64,000 nucleotides of DNA, from positions 1 to 64,000 of the forward strand of contig JAZOQP010000024.1 in assembly GCA_045656145.1 (NCBI GenBank), in the 5' to 3' direction. This DNA is from SIG565 sp045656145. Its GTDB lineage: Bacteria; Bacillota; Clostridia; Oscillospirales; Acutalibacteraceae. The translations under genes and the position numbers were made by a program. The notes under the pieces were generated by a model. It had not been told where the DNA came from, ran no database searches, and saw only the letters and a program-made list of their open reading frames with translations. This document shows, in pieces, positions 43,334-53,221 of the stretch. Positions within the stretch are counted from its first letter, which is position 1. Each line of letters begins with the position of its first letter.

Positions 43334-44158
43334 CTGTTTTTTTAATTTTTTTATAAGTTCCAAAACAAGAACTATAAAGGCAATGTTAAAGCCGATGGAA
43401 ACAACGGTTAAGATTTTTTGAACTCCCGAAAAGCCTGTAAATAAAGCTGAAATTGCCGACATGACGATAGAGAATATAAGCCACTTTGAAGTGGTTTCAA
43501 GTTTTTCTATCATATAGTTACCGGTTCCCGCTGTCCATTCGGTCGATTTTGCGGTTTTATAGAATGAGCCATACATAAAGATATTGAAGAGAGCGCAAGC
43601 CACCGCTGCAACAATAAGTATTATACCCAAACCTGTGATTAAAAATCCGCCAAGCTCCGATAACTCTTCGGCATATAATGAAAAATTATATTCATTTAAA
43701 ATACTTTCAAAAATGTCAGCCACGCCTATTCCAATAAAAGAACCCGAAGCGCAAAGAATAATACCGCAAACACCGAAAATACCAACCAAAACCCATAAAA
43801 CGACTCTATAAATATCCATAATAATGCGAATTGTTTTAAGCGGTGAGGCAAAACTTAAAAGGGGAGCACCTTGTTTGGCAAGTTTTTCAAGCTTAAAAAG
43901 AGATATAATAATAAAAATTTCAAGAACGGGAAGCGGCATTGAACCTGTTACAATAGTGGCGAGAGCCGAAGCACAGGTTGAAACCAAGAAAAATAAAGTT
44001 GCTAAATGAAATTTGGTATCAGAAAAAACAGAATAAAATTGAGAAGCAACGGAGTTTTCCTCAACATTTGTAGAGTTAACTGCTCCCTGCTCGCCGCCAC
44101 AATAGGTGCAAAACAAGGTGTTATCTTCAATTTCTTTTCCACAATGAACGCAAAACAT
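43331..44158 (-). CDS. Zinc-ribbon membrane protein of unknown function
   Basis: 275 residues. An N-terminal double CxxC zinc ribbon (FCVHCGKEIEDNTLFCTYCG) is followed by about six membrane segments and a basic KKLKKQ end. Such zinc-ribbon plus membrane proteins are common in Firmicutes, and no function is established. GAAGGAG lies before the ATG. It sits between pgsA and the cysteine T-box on the same strand. Confidence 0.75.
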   Translation of the reverse strand: MFCVHCGKEIEDNTLFCTYCGGEQGAVNSTNVEENSVASQFYSVFSDTKFHLATLFFLVSTCASALATIVTGSMPLPVLEIFIIISLFKLEKLAKQGAPLLSFASPLKTIRIIMDIYRVVLWVLVGIFGVCGIILCASGSFIGIGVADIFESILNEYNFSLYAEELSELGGFLITGLGIILIVAAVACALFNIFMYGSFYKTAKSTEWTAGTGNYMIEKLETTSKWLIFSIVMSAISALFTGFSGVQKILTVVSIGFNIAFIVLVLELIKKLKKQ

Positions 44159-44171
44159 AAAAACTCCTTCT

Positions 44172-44756
44172 TTATTTCTCGGGGTCTAAGAGGGATACAT
44201 TATCCTTTAAATAAATTACTCCCGAAATTATGCAAAGAATAGCCGAAACCCAAAGGAAAACGGTGGTTAAAATGTCCATAACGCAAATAAGGGTCTGAAT
44301 TTGAATGAAAGGCTTAATGCTCTCGCTAAAGAGTACATATATAATAGCGCTCATCTGCGAAACGGTTTTAAGTTTTCCCCAGAAATTTGCGGCAATAACC
44401 TTGCCATCGCTCGAAACTGCTATTAAACGAATGGAGGAAACTGCAAATTCTCTGAAAAGAACAATAAAGAGAATCCAAACCGATTGATAGCCTATTCCCT
44501 TAGCCACAAAACCAATAAATGCAGCAGTTGTGAGCATTTTATCGGCGAGGGGGTCTAAAAATTTACCAAAATTGGTAACCATATTGTGTTTTCTCGCATA
44601 CTGGCCATCAAACATATCGGTAAGAGATGCGGCTATGAAAAGAATTAGAGCCACCAAATAATGAAAAGGGAACTCAAAAACCATGCAAAGCATAAAAATG
44701 GGCGTTGCAATCATTCTAAGTAAGGTTAATTTATTTGGTAAATTTAAGTTTTTCAT
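44172..44756 (-). CDS. pgsA: CDP-diacylglycerol-glycerol-3-phosphate 3-phosphatidyltransferase
   Basis: 194 residues with about five membrane segments. The CDP-alcohol phosphotransferase motif is complete: DMFDGQYARKHN followed by GKFLDPLADK gives D-x2-DG-x2-AR-x8-G-x3-D-x3-D. It makes phosphatidylglycerol phosphate. Its ATG overlaps the rimO stop (ATGA), a conserved rimO-pgsA-recA neighbourhood in Firmicutes. Confidence 0.95.
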   Translation of the reverse strand: MKNLNLPNKLTLLRMIATPIFMLCMVFEFPFHYLVALILFIAASLTDMFDGQYARKHNMVTNFGKFLDPLADKMLTTAAFIGFVAKGIGYQSVWILFIVLFREFAVSSIRLIAVSSDGKVIAANFWGKLKTVSQMSAIIYVLFSESIKPFIQIQTLICVMDILTTVFLWVSAILCIISGVIYLKDNVSLLDPEK

Positions 44757-46081
44757 AGAATTGCTTCTCCTAACAAGTCATATTCAATGCTATCGGTAAT
44801 CTCAACCTTTACAAAATCGCCGATAACCAAGGGCTCATTTGCCATAAAGAAGATTTTTCCGTCAATTTCGGGGGCATCGGCTTCGGTTCTGCCGAAATAA
44901 CACTTAATATAGTCATCCCAACCCTCAATTAAAACCTCAAGCGTTTTGCCGATTTTTTCATTGTTTTTCTCGGCAGAAATGGTCATTTGGTCGGCCATAA
45001 TCATTTCACTTCTATCAATTTTTACCTGCTCTTCTATCTGGTTTTCAAATTCGGCGGCAGGTGTGTCCTCCTCGGCGCTGTATGTAAAACAGCCAAGTCG
45101 GTCAAACCTTGTGTTTTTAATAAATTCGTGAAGTTCGGCAAACTGTTCATCGGTCTCTCCGGGAAAGCCGGTGATGAATGTAGTTCTGATAGTAATATCG
45201 GGAATTTCGTTTCTTAATTTTTCTATTAATGCCTCAACATTTTCGCGTCTGCTTCTTCTGTTCATACGCTTTAAAATATCATCATTTATATGCTGAAGCG
45301 GAATATCGAGATATTTAACCAGCTTTTCTTCGGTTTTAATGGTTTCAATAAGCTCATCGGTTATTCTTTCGGGATAGGTGTAGAGTGTTCTTATCCAATG
45401 AAGCTTTTCTATTTTGCAAAGCTCTTTAAGAAGTTCTGCTAACTTCGGCTCGCCATAAATATCGGTACCATAGGCGGTAGTGTCCTGAGCCACAACAATA
45501 AGCTCGCGAACACCTTTATTTGCAAGTGCTTTCGCTTCTTTAATAATATCCTCAATTTTTCTTGAGCGCATTTTGCCGCGAATGGAGGGAATTGCGCAAT
45601 AGGTGCAATGATTATCGCAACCATCGGCAATCTTAATATAGGCAGAAAAAGGATATCCTCCGAGAATTCTAGGAGTGTTCAAATCTAAATCTAATTTATC
45701 TTTAAATGAGTTTTCGGCCTTTCCTTCAATAGCTTTTCTTACGATTTTTGCAATATCACCGTTTGAGCCGATACCAACGCAAACATCAACCTCGGGAATT
45801 TCCTCGGTTACATCGTTCTTGTATCTTTCGGCAAGACAACCTGTTACAATAATTGCCTTGCAGTTACCCTCTTTTTTATAGTTTGCAGCCTCAATGATGT
45901 TTTCAATAGCCTCACTTTTGGCGCTTTCAATAAAACCGCAGGTGTTTATAATGATTGCATCGGCTTCTGCTTCGGGAACGCCGATAGTGAAGCCTGAATT
46001 TTTCAAAGTGTAAAGCATCTGTTCGGCATCAACCTGATTTTTAGGGCAACCGAGAGATACAAGACAAACTTTATAACCCAT
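44753..46081 (-). CDS. rimO: Ribosomal protein S12 methylthiotransferase RimO
   Basis: 442 residues. The N-terminal UPF0004 domain has VSLGCPKNQVDAE and the cysteine in NTCGFIESAK. The radical SAM domain has DGCDNHCTYCAIPSIRGKMR with CxxxCxxC, and a C-terminal TRAM domain follows. The opening CPKNQVD and the IPSIRGKMRSR block favour RimO over MiaB. It thiomethylates Asp88 of S12. It is coupled to pgsA. Confidence 0.94.
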   Translation of the reverse strand: MGYKVCLVSLGCPKNQVDAEQMLYTLKNSGFTIGVPEAEADAIIINTCGFIESAKSEAIENIIEAANYKKEGNCKAIIVTGCLAERYKNDVTEEIPEVDVCVGIGSNGDIAKIVRKAIEGKAENSFKDKLDLDLNTPRILGGYPFSAYIKIADGCDNHCTYCAIPSIRGKMRSRKIEDIIKEAKALANKGVRELIVVAQDTTAYGTDIYGEPKLAELLKELCKIEKLHWIRTLYTYPERITDELIETIKTEEKLVKYLDIPLQHINDDILKRMNRRSRRENVEALIEKLRNEIPDITIRTTFITGFPGETDEQFAELHEFIKNTRFDRLGCFTYSAEEDTPAAEFENQIEEQVKIDRSEMIMADQMTISAEKNNEKIGKTLEVLIEGWDDYIKCYFGRTEADAPEIDGKIFFMANEPLVIGDFVKVEITDSIEYDLLGEAIL

Positions 46082-46706
46082 AATTTTCCTCGCTATATTC
46101 TAATTCCTCCGAGTACGCCTTTAAAACATCGCGAATATCGGAATATCCAAACCCAAGGCGTTGCAGGGCGGCAAACACCTTTCGGACACCATCGGGTGAG
46201 GATAACTTTGTTTTATATTTTTTATCAATAACTGCTCGGATTTGTTCTTGAGCCGAGCATTCGGCAGAATCCAAAATCTCTTTTGCAAGGGAAAAATCAA
46301 TGCCCTTTGCCGCCATTTTTGATAGGGCGGCGCGTTTTGAAATATTGGAAGAGAGCAGCCTTTCTGCCAAGCGCTCTGCAAAATCTTCATCATTCAAAAG
46401 ACCTAATTCGCCAAGGCGAAAAATAACCTTTTCAATGTTTTCTTCGCTGAATTTTGCGCGAATAAGCTTTGTTTTAAGCGCTTTTTTTGAAACATCTCCC
46501 TGCTCAATATACCAAACGGCTCTTGAAAAGGTGCGCTGATAGTCGGATTCGGCCAAAAGAGAATCAAACTCTCTTTTTTCTATTTCTTGCCCAACAAAAA
46601 GTCCGTTATCAATAACCGTTTTCTTATCAAGAAGAGCCTGTGTTTCATTATCGAAAGAAAGGCAAAAGAGATGATTTCGTTGCTTTTTGATTTCGGTGAT
46701 AATCAT
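46071..46706 (-). CDS. recX: Regulatory protein RecX
   Basis: 211 residues of three-helix repeats, for example FSRAVWYIEQGDVSKKALKT and GLLNDEDFAERLAERLL. RecX modulates RecA filaments. The start overlaps the recA stop (TAATG) and the end overlaps the rimO start by 11 bases, so recA-recX-rimO-pgsA is one tightly coupled unit. Confidence 0.9.
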   Translation of the reverse strand: MIITEIKKQRNHLFCLSFDNETQALLDKKTVIDNGLFVGQEIEKREFDSLLAESDYQRTFSRAVWYIEQGDVSKKALKTKLIRAKFSEENIEKVIFRLGELGLLNDEDFAERLAERLLSSNISKRAALSKMAAKGIDFSLAKEILDSAECSAQEQIRAVIDKKYKTKLSSPDGVRKVFAALQRLGFGYSDIRDVLKAYSEELEYSEENYGL

Positions 46707-47794
46707 TAATCGTCAACCGCTATATCAATGTTGATTTTTTGTCTTCTGCGAACGGGAGCCTCCTCCTCTTCGATGGGGGCGGGCGGGGTTACTTCTTCTG
46801 CAACTACGCCGTTCATAGCATCAATAAGCTTTGTTTCGATTTCCTGTGCTAACTCGGTGTTTTCAGCTAGCAAAAGTTTTACATTATCTCTGCCCTGGCC
46901 AATTCGGGTTTCGCCATAATAGAACCAAGCGCCGCTACGCTTTAGAATATCAAATTTAAGACCTAAATCAACAAGCTCGCCCTCGTGGGAGATGCCTTTT
47001 CCATACATAATATCAAATTCTGCCTCACGGAATGGGGGAGCCACCTTGTTTTTAACAATTTTTGCGCGTGTGCGGTTACCGATTATTTCGCCACCGTTTT
47101 TAATGGCTTCTATGCGGCGGATATCGATTCTAACGCTCGAATAGAATTTAAGCGCGCGACCGCCTGTGGTGGTTTCGCTGCTGCCGTAAATAACGCCGAT
47201 TTTATCACGCAACTGATTGATGAAAATGGCAACACAGTTAGATTTTGAAATAACACCTGCGAGTTTTCTAAGACCCTGCGACATAAGACGGGCGTGAAGA
47301 CCAACATGGTTATCTCCCATATCGCCCTCTATTTCGGCTTTCGGAACTAATGCTGCAACCGAGTCGATAACAACAACGTCAATTGCACCCGAGCGAACTA
47401 ATGCCTCGGTAATTTCGAGGGCCTGCTCGCCTGTATCAGGCTGAGAAACCAAAAGGGAATCAATATCAACGCCAAGGTTTTTAGCATAAACGGGGTCGAG
47501 CGCGTGCTCAACATCTATAAATGCGGCGCAACCGCCGGTTTTCTGGCTTTCGGCGATAACCTGAAGCGCAATGGTGGTTTTACCCGAAGATTCGGGGCCA
47601 TAAATTTCAACAATTCTTCCTTTCGGAACACCGCCGATACCGAGCGCTAAATCGAGCGATACCGAGCCTGTTTTAATATGGTCAACCGCCATACCTAAAT
47701 TTTCGCCGAGTTTCATAACGGCGCCCTTACCAAACTGCTTTTCAAGCTGGGTAATGGCCATATCCAAAGCCTTTTGTTTTTCTTGATTTGCCAT
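46706..47794 (-). CDS. recA: Recombinase RecA
   Basis: 362 residues. Walker A GPESSGKTT near 66, the catalytic FIDVEHALDP region, Walker B VVVIDSVAALVPKAEIEGD, and loop L2 with NQLRDKIGVIYGSSETTTGG are all present. The acidic tail ends in DIAVDD. AAAAGGAAGTG precedes the ATG. I saw no LexA/DinR-type GAAC-N4-GTTC operator in the 38-base upstream gap, so SOS control here is unproven. Confidence 0.99.
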   Translation of the reverse strand: MANQEKQKALDMAITQLEKQFGKGAVMKLGENLGMAVDHIKTGSVSLDLALGIGGVPKGRIVEIYGPESSGKTTIALQVIAESQKTGGCAAFIDVEHALDPVYAKNLGVDIDSLLVSQPDTGEQALEITEALVRSGAIDVVVIDSVAALVPKAEIEGDMGDNHVGLHARLMSQGLRKLAGVISKSNCVAIFINQLRDKIGVIYGSSETTTGGRALKFYSSVRIDIRRIEAIKNGGEIIGNRTRAKIVKNKVAPPFREAEFDIMYGKGISHEGELVDLGLKFDILKRSGAWFYYGETRIGQGRDNVKLLLAENTELAQEIETKLIDAMNGVVAEEVTPPAPIEEEEAPVRRRQKINIDIAVDD

Positions 47795-47832
47795 ATAAAC
47801 ACTTCCTTTTTTATTGTATATTTATATTGTAA

Positions 47833-48672
47833 TTAATTCACTGTCCCAAAAACAACCCTGTCGTTGCCGTCGTAGTCTTTTAAAACGGTTACATTCTCAT
47901 ATCCGTTTTCTATCATAAAGTTTTTAACCTTTTCGCCCTGCAAAAAGCCTATTTCAAAGGCTAACATTCCGCCTTTTTTTAGGTTCTTCTTATAGTTTTT
48001 GGAAATAAACTCATAAAATGCGGTAGAGTCCTCCGAGAAAAGCGCCTCTTTCGGCTCAAACTCGGTTTCCTTATTCATAAGGTCTATTTCATCCGCGCTG
48101 ATATATGGCGGGTTTGAAACAATTAAATCAAATTTTTCTTCTGTTTCATAATCAAAAATGTCTGCTAAAATGGGGGTAACATCCGCGTTATGCCTTTTTA
48201 TATTTTTTAAAAGGTATCCATACGCCTTTTCATATTTTTCGGCGGCGATAAGAGAAGCATCGGAATTTTTTGCAATGGAAACAGCAATGCAGCCGCTTCC
48301 TGCACATAAATCGAGAACTCGCGCTTTTTTCTTATCCTTTAAAAAGTCAAGGCATTTATCAACTAAAATTTCGGTATCACTTCTCGGGATTAAAACACCC
48401 TCGCCAACGAAGAAATCAAGCGAGTAAAACTGCCAAACGCCGAGGATATACTGAAGCGGATAGTGGGTAATTCTTTCCTTTATAATGCCATCTAAGATGG
48501 TTTGCTGAAGGGGGGTTAGCTCATCATTATAATTGGTAAGAATTTTGGCATTATCATACCCTGTAACATACCTAATGATATGCCGAGCCTCGCCACCGAA
48601 ATTTTCTATTCCTGCCTCACTTAAGGCCTTTTTAGTTTTGTTATAGGCTGAAAAAATGGTTTCGTTATTCAT
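47833..48672 (-). CDS. prmC: Release factor glutamine methyltransferase PrmC
   Basis: 279 residues. VLDLCAGSGCIAVSIAKN is the SAM site and VSNPPYISADEIDLM the catalytic NPPY motif. It methylates the GGQ glutamine of RF1 and RF2. The start overlaps the end of the DUF1385 gene by 8 bases. prfA, the usual neighbour, is not present here. Confidence 0.95.
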   Translation of the reverse strand: MNNETIFSAYNKTKKALSEAGIENFGGEARHIIRYVTGYDNAKILTNYNDELTPLQQTILDGIIKERITHYPLQYILGVWQFYSLDFFVGEGVLIPRSDTEILVDKCLDFLKDKKKARVLDLCAGSGCIAVSIAKNSDASLIAAEKYEKAYGYLLKNIKRHNADVTPILADIFDYETEEKFDLIVSNPPYISADEIDLMNKETEFEPKEALFSEDSTAFYEFISKNYKKNLKKGGMLAFEIGFLQGEKVKNFMIENGYENVTVLKDYDGNDRVVFGTVN

Positions 48673-49600
48673 TTGTTGCCTCTTGATGTGAATCGGTTAG
48701 CACGGCGTTTAGCGCCGCAATTGCAATTTCGAGCATATCATCATTGGGTTCTTTAGTGGTAATTTTCTGAAGCCACATTCCCGGAGCCGAGATAATGCGG
48801 GTTATAACATTATCATACTTTCCGCAAAACTTTATAAGCTCGTAACCTAGTCCGCAAATTAGCGGAATTAATAAAATTTTGATTAAAACCCATAAAAGTC
48901 TTATTTCGCGAAGCATAGGGAAGGTAATAGATATTACCGATGACACAATAATGCTTACGAGTATCATTAAAATTAAAAATGATGTACCGCAACGTGGGTG
49001 GAGTCTTTTTTGCTTTCTTGCATTGTCCACCGTTAGATCTTCCTTTGCCTCAAAGCAAAAAATGGTTTTATGCTCGGCGCCGTGATACTGAAAAACCCTC
49101 TTAATATCAGGCATGGTTGAAACGGCAAGCATATATGAAACTAAAATAATAAGTCTTAAAACACCCTCAAATAAAGCGGCAAGGTTAGTAAGAATACCGC
49201 CTGCAAGATAGTTTATGCCATCAAAAATAAGGGCGGGGAGATACATAAAAAGGAAAACCGAGAGAGCTACTGCCAAAACAGATGCTATCGACATAATAAC
49301 CGCAAAAACCGCATTGCTCGGCTTTTCGCCATCCTCTTCTTCGGCAAAACCCGAAATATCGGCTGAAAGCATAAGGGATTTATATCCCCAAATCATAGCC
49401 TCGATATAGTTTACAACGCCTCTTATAATCGGGAGCCCTAATATTTTATATTTCGTGGCAATGGGGGTAAAGGAAAGGTAACGAATTTCAATTTCTCCAT
49501 CCTTTTTCCTTACCGCCATAGCGGTCTTTTTGGGTCCTCTCATCATAATTCCTTCGATGAGAGCCTGACCGCCTATAGAAGTGTATTTTTGTTTTGCCAT
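48665..49600 (-). CDS. DUF1385 membrane protein (YqhQ family)
   Basis: 311 residues from the ATG at 49600 behind AGAAAGG. A longer frame starting with a lysine-rich run would overlap the histidine-kinase end. SIGGQALIEGIMMRGP near the start and YHGAEHKTIFCFEA with RLHPRCGTSF are diagnostic for DUF1385. It has several membrane helices. The function is not established. The DUF1385-prmC order is conserved in Firmicutes. Confidence 0.9.
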   Translation of the reverse strand: MAKQKYTSIGGQALIEGIMMRGPKKTAMAVRKKDGEIEIRYLSFTPIATKYKILGLPIIRGVVNYIEAMIWGYKSLMLSADISGFAEEEDGEKPSNAVFAVIMSIASVLAVALSVFLFMYLPALIFDGINYLAGGILTNLAALFEGVLRLIILVSYMLAVSTMPDIKRVFQYHGAEHKTIFCFEAKEDLTVDNARKQKRLHPRCGTSFLILMILVSIIVSSVISITFPMLREIRLLWVLIKILLIPLICGLGYELIKFCGKYDNVITRIISAPGMWLQKITTKEPNDDMLEIAIAALNAVLTDSHQEATNE

Positions 49601-49601
49601 T

Positions 49602-51038
49602 TTAAATGCCTTTCTCTGAGTCTTCCGCTTTTTCTTCTTCATAAATCGGCAGAGCTATGGTAACTGTGGTGCCAACACCCTCGGCGCTTTCAAGGAAGAG
49701 AAGACCCTTATGCTGTTTTATGATTTCATCCGCAACCGCGAGGCCTATACCTGAGCCGCGAACGGTTTTATTTGATTTAAAGAATTTTTCTTTAACGCGG
49801 TCGATATCCTGCTCGGGAATACCAACACCCGTATCCTTAACGGTTATTCGAATAACGCCATCCTCAATGTGCTGTTCAATAAGCACCTGACCGCCTGCTT
49901 CGGTGTATTTAACCGCGTTATCAATAATGTTGATAAACACCTGCTTAATGCGGTCGCGGTCGCCAAAAATGGAAACGGTTTTTAAAGGAATGGTGTAGAT
50001 AAGTTCGATTTTTTGCTGATGAGCAAGCTCGGCATAGATATCTGCAACCTCGCCTAAGACATCGGATAGATGGAAAGTGCGCATATTAAGGGAGAGCCTG
50101 CCGTTTTGCATGCGCGAAAAGTCAAGAAGTTCTTCCACAAGACCCGATAAACGTTCAGATTCTTTCAGAACAACATCGATACCTTTTTTAACAATTTCTT
50201 CATCAAACCCTACCGACATTTTTGCGGTTTCGCCCCAACCTCTTATAGCGGTTAAGGGGGTGCGAAGCTCGTGGGAAACAGAGGAAATGAAATCGTTTTT
50301 CATGCTGTCGGCAGCTTTTAGCTCAGACGCCATATAATTTATGCTATCACAAAGCTCGCCTATCTCGTTGTTGCCCGAAATAGAGATTTCTTCTTCGAAA
50401 TTGCCTGCCGCAATTTTCTTTGCCGCGCCGCTAACCTGCCTTATTGGGCGAACGATAGATTTAATGAAATAATAACCCGAAAAAGCGGTTATTGCCAAAA
50501 TAGCAAGTCCAATAACTATCATTACGGTATAGAGTTTAAAACAGTATGAATTTGTGTTTTTAAGGGAAACGAGCCAACGGATAGCACCATTTGAGCCCTC
50601 TCCCATATCGGCGAGAATAATTGTTCCGCAAAGAAGCGGCTCGCCATCCTTAGAGAATGATTCGATATAAGATGAGCCTGAGGTAGACTTAACCGCCATC
50701 TGATAATCGGGCATTTCGGTGTTTTCGGGGTAGAATCCCGAAGAAGAAATAAAGGCGGTGCCATCTTTATCAAGAATTTGGATTTCGAGCTTATCCTTAT
50801 GCTCATAAGATTCAATAAATTTAAAGGCTGCCGAATGGAAATCTTCATTCTTAACGGTTGCCAAAACCGAAAACTGCCTTGCATAGTCTGCCGCGTGGGC
50901 GCGAACGTTTTCAAGGTTGATTGCTCTTAAAAAGGAGCAGACTATAACTTCAACTATTATAATAACGGTGGCAACAAGCAAAAACATTTGCAAAAACCAT
51001 TGGGTTGCAATGCTTTTGAATTTCAGTTCAAATTCCAT
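49602..51038 (-). CDS. Membrane sensor histidine kinase
   Basis: 478 residues. Two membrane helices (about 12-36 and 168-190) enclose a roughly 130-residue external sensor domain. A HAMP segment (SIVRPIRQVSGAAKKIAAGN) follows, then HisKA with SVSHELRTPLTAIRGWGE (phospho-His), the N box INIIDNAVKYTE, and G boxes DTGVGIPE and GSGIGLAVADEI. It pairs with the OmpR-type regulator encoded 31 bases upstream in the same transcript. The lipoprotein gene heading this cluster may supply the sensed input. Confidence 0.95.
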   Translation of the reverse strand: MEFELKFKSIATQWFLQMFLLVATVIIIVEVIVCSFLRAINLENVRAHAADYARQFSVLATVKNEDFHSAAFKFIESYEHKDKLEIQILDKDGTAFISSSGFYPENTEMPDYQMAVKSTSGSSYIESFSKDGEPLLCGTIILADMGEGSNGAIRWLVSLKNTNSYCFKLYTVMIVIGLAILAITAFSGYYFIKSIVRPIRQVSGAAKKIAAGNFEEEISISGNNEIGELCDSINYMASELKAADSMKNDFISSVSHELRTPLTAIRGWGETAKMSVGFDEEIVKKGIDVVLKESERLSGLVEELLDFSRMQNGRLSLNMRTFHLSDVLGEVADIYAELAHQQKIELIYTIPLKTVSIFGDRDRIKQVFINIIDNAVKYTEAGGQVLIEQHIEDGVIRITVKDTGVGIPEQDIDRVKEKFFKSNKTVRGSGIGLAVADEIIKQHKGLLFLESAEGVGTTVTIALPIYEEEKAEDSEKGI

Positions 51039-51069
51039 AGTTTACTCCTTTCAAAAATTTAAAGTTTAA

Positions 51070-51777
51070 TTATTCGGTTACCCATTTATAACCCATACCC
51101 CAAACTGTTATAATGTGCTGAGGCTTCGAGGCGTCATCCTCAATCTTCATTCTAAGTCTTCTTATGTTTACATCAACTATCTTTTCTTCGCCAAAGTATG
51201 CCTCGCCCCAAACGCGATTAAGAATATCGGTGCGGTCGAGCGCAACGCCCGGGTTTGTGAAGAAATATTCCATGATTTCAAACTCGATTTGTGTGAGTTC
51301 GATTTCTTTTCCGCTTTTGGTAAGTGTTCTGCGGCGTGCGTTAAGAGAGTAAATGCCGAGAGTAATTTCATCCGATACGGGCGGTGTTGCAGGCTTATTG
51401 TTAAGCATTTCAACGCGCCTATAGAGTGAATCAACGCGGGCGAGAAGCTCGGTTGGGGAGAATGGCTTTGTTATATAATCATCGGCGCCAAGCATAAGTC
51501 CGCTGATTTTATCCATTTCCTGAGTTCTTGCAGTTAGCATTATAATTCCCAGTGTTACTGAACGGCGGCGGAGTTCCTTGCAAAGCTGAAAACCATCCAT
51601 ACCCGGCATAGAAATATCCAAAAGCGCAATATCGAAGCCTTTTGCATCGCTATCAAAAATCATAAGAGCCTCTTCGCCCGAACCCGCTTCAACGGTTTCA
51701 TAGCCAACTCTTTTAAGGTTTATGGCTTCGAATTCTCTTATTGCGGTTTCATCTTCAACAATCAAAATTCTTTTCAT
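51070..51777 (-). CDS. OmpR/PhoB family response regulator
   Basis: 235 residues. The receiver domain has the acidic pocket VEDE, the phospho-acceptor Asp in ALLDISMPGMDG, and Lys in DYITKPFSPTEL. The C-terminal winged helix has GVALDRTDILNRVWG and VDVNIRRLRMKIEDD. GGAGGAAG precedes the ATG. It is coupled with the downstream kinase, and the targets are unknown. Confidence 0.96.
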   Translation of the reverse strand: MKRILIVEDETAIREFEAINLKRVGYETVEAGSGEEALMIFDSDAKGFDIALLDISMPGMDGFQLCKELRRRSVTLGIIMLTARTQEMDKISGLMLGADDYITKPFSPTELLARVDSLYRRVEMLNNKPATPPVSDEITLGIYSLNARRRTLTKSGKEIELTQIEFEIMEYFFTNPGVALDRTDILNRVWGEAYFGEEKIVDVNIRRLRMKIEDDASKPQHIITVWGMGYKWVTE

Positions 51778-51789
51778 TATCTTCCTCCG

Positions 51790-53091
51790 CTAAGAAATGA
51801 TTTTAAATATGTTTTTAAGTTCTTTTGCCGTTATTGCTTCGTTGCCCTTATAACTTCCAAGTGTTGCATAGAAAATAAGGGTATCGGTTTCGGCAATTTT
51901 TGTGCTTCCCTCAAAGGTGGGGGCTAAAGTGTCGCTTTTTTCGGTAGCATTAATTTTAAGCAAAAGCTCTGACGATTCGCCCGTTTCGTTATTAAGGCGG
52001 GAAACGCTGAGTGATTTATCAGCAGGGTTTGAAGAAACGCTAATGGTTGAATCCCATTTTTCAGGAATTTCCAAATAATAACCATCTGTAAAGTTCATTA
52101 TGGTTGAAACCGAGAGGCTGATGCCCTTGCCATCAAAACTATACCAATTGGTTTTATAAATATTTTCGGTTTGGGTTGCTGTGGACTGAGTAAGAATAAA
52201 GGGAATGGGAATATCATAATTTCCATCATCGTTTATATCCTTAATTTCCAAAGCTCCTTCTCGGAATGTGTCAAAATATGTGCTGTTATCGGGTGAATAG
52301 GAAAGGTTGCGGATAACGCCGTCATCAATAATGAGCATTTCGGTTATCATACCCGTTCCCTTAATGCCATCAATATAAACTGCGGTTTTATCTCCAACCG
52401 AGAAGCTTATCGGTTCCTTGTATTCGGTAACGCCCATATCAAGTTGGCAATTTCCGAGTTCCTTAACGCCGTCTTTAGTAAGGTCTAACAATTTTGCTAT
52501 GGTAACCGAATTTTTAACATCGGTATTGATAATAAGCAAATCAGGATTTTTATCAAAATCGAAATCCTTGCAAATATATTTTGTGTGGTTTTCGAGAAGT
52601 CGGCTCTTAATTCCGTTTGAATCAAAGGTGTAAACACCAACGCTTTTTTCAACGCCGCCGTAAATATTCCAGCTAACGATGATTTCATTTGTTCCATCGC
52701 CGTTTATATCGGAGAATTCCACCTGCTCAATTCCTGTTGCAACAATGCTAACATCCCCTCTGGATACCCATTCCTTTTCAAGCTTAGAAACAAGGTGCAG
52801 GTGCATTGAGGTTATATTATCGGTTGTTGAAGAATAAAAAGCCAGGGCCTCTCTTGAGCCATCCCTATCCAAATCCTGCTCAATAATTGCGGAGCGGAAA
52901 TTTCCGCTTGAGGGATATTTAAGGGTTGTTTTATCTCCAACGGTTTTCTTTAAAACATTCCAAACTTCGTTTAGTTCTCCCGAAGGTTCGGGAGGGGATA
53001 AAAGGGTATCGATATTTCCATCGGTAAAGCCGCATGAAGTAAGGCAAAGGATGATGCAAATCATCAAAAACAATGCAATTAATTTTTTCAT
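51790..53091 (-). CDS. Lipoprotein with VCBS/FG-GAP-like acidic repeats
   Basis: 433 residues from the ATG at 53091 behind GGGAGGCG. A lipoprotein signal peptide with lipobox LTSC places the mature cysteine near residue 21. Calcium-loop-like repeats recur: DLDRDGSREALAF, DINGDGTNEIIVS, FDFDKNPDLLIIN and DINDDGNYDIPIP, as in FG-GAP/VCBS propeller blades. No enzyme motif was seen. Immediately followed on the same strand by the response regulator and kinase genes, it may be a surface component monitored by that system, which is inference from position. Confidence 0.75.
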   Translation of the reverse strand: MKKLIALFLMICIILCLTSCGFTDGNIDTLLSPPEPSGELNEVWNVLKKTVGDKTTLKYPSSGNFRSAIIEQDLDRDGSREALAFYSSTTDNITSMHLHLVSKLEKEWVSRGDVSIVATGIEQVEFSDINGDGTNEIIVSWNIYGGVEKSVGVYTFDSNGIKSRLLENHTKYICKDFDFDKNPDLLIINTDVKNSVTIAKLLDLTKDGVKELGNCQLDMGVTEYKEPISFSVGDKTAVYIDGIKGTGMITEMLIIDDGVIRNLSYSPDNSTYFDTFREGALEIKDINDDGNYDIPIPFILTQSTATQTENIYKTNWYSFDGKGISLSVSTIMNFTDGYYLEIPEKWDSTISVSSNPADKSLSVSRLNNETGESSELLLKINATEKSDTLAPTFEGSTKIAETDTLIFYATLGSYKGNEAITAKELKNIFKIIS

Positions 53092-53192
53092 ATCGACGCC
53101 TCCCGTTAAATGATATTTATACATAATAGATTATAACATAAGTTATCAAAAAAATAAAGAGAAAATGTTAATAATTTTACATTTTTTAATGA

Positions 53193-53221
53193 TTGAAAAG
53201 TAATGAAAAATATGGTATCAT
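53193..53221 (+). promoter_or_regulatory. Predicted sigma-A promoter of mnmE-mnmG-rsmG
   Basis: TTGAAA and TATCAT are spaced exactly 17 bases apart in the AT-rich divergent gap between the lipoprotein gene and mnmE. TAGGAGG and the mnmE ATG follow about 20 bases later. Confidence 0.6.

Noticed and set aside
47795..47832. LexA/DinR operator in front of recA
   Set aside because: No GAAC-N4-GTTC or close variant was seen in the short upstream gap.
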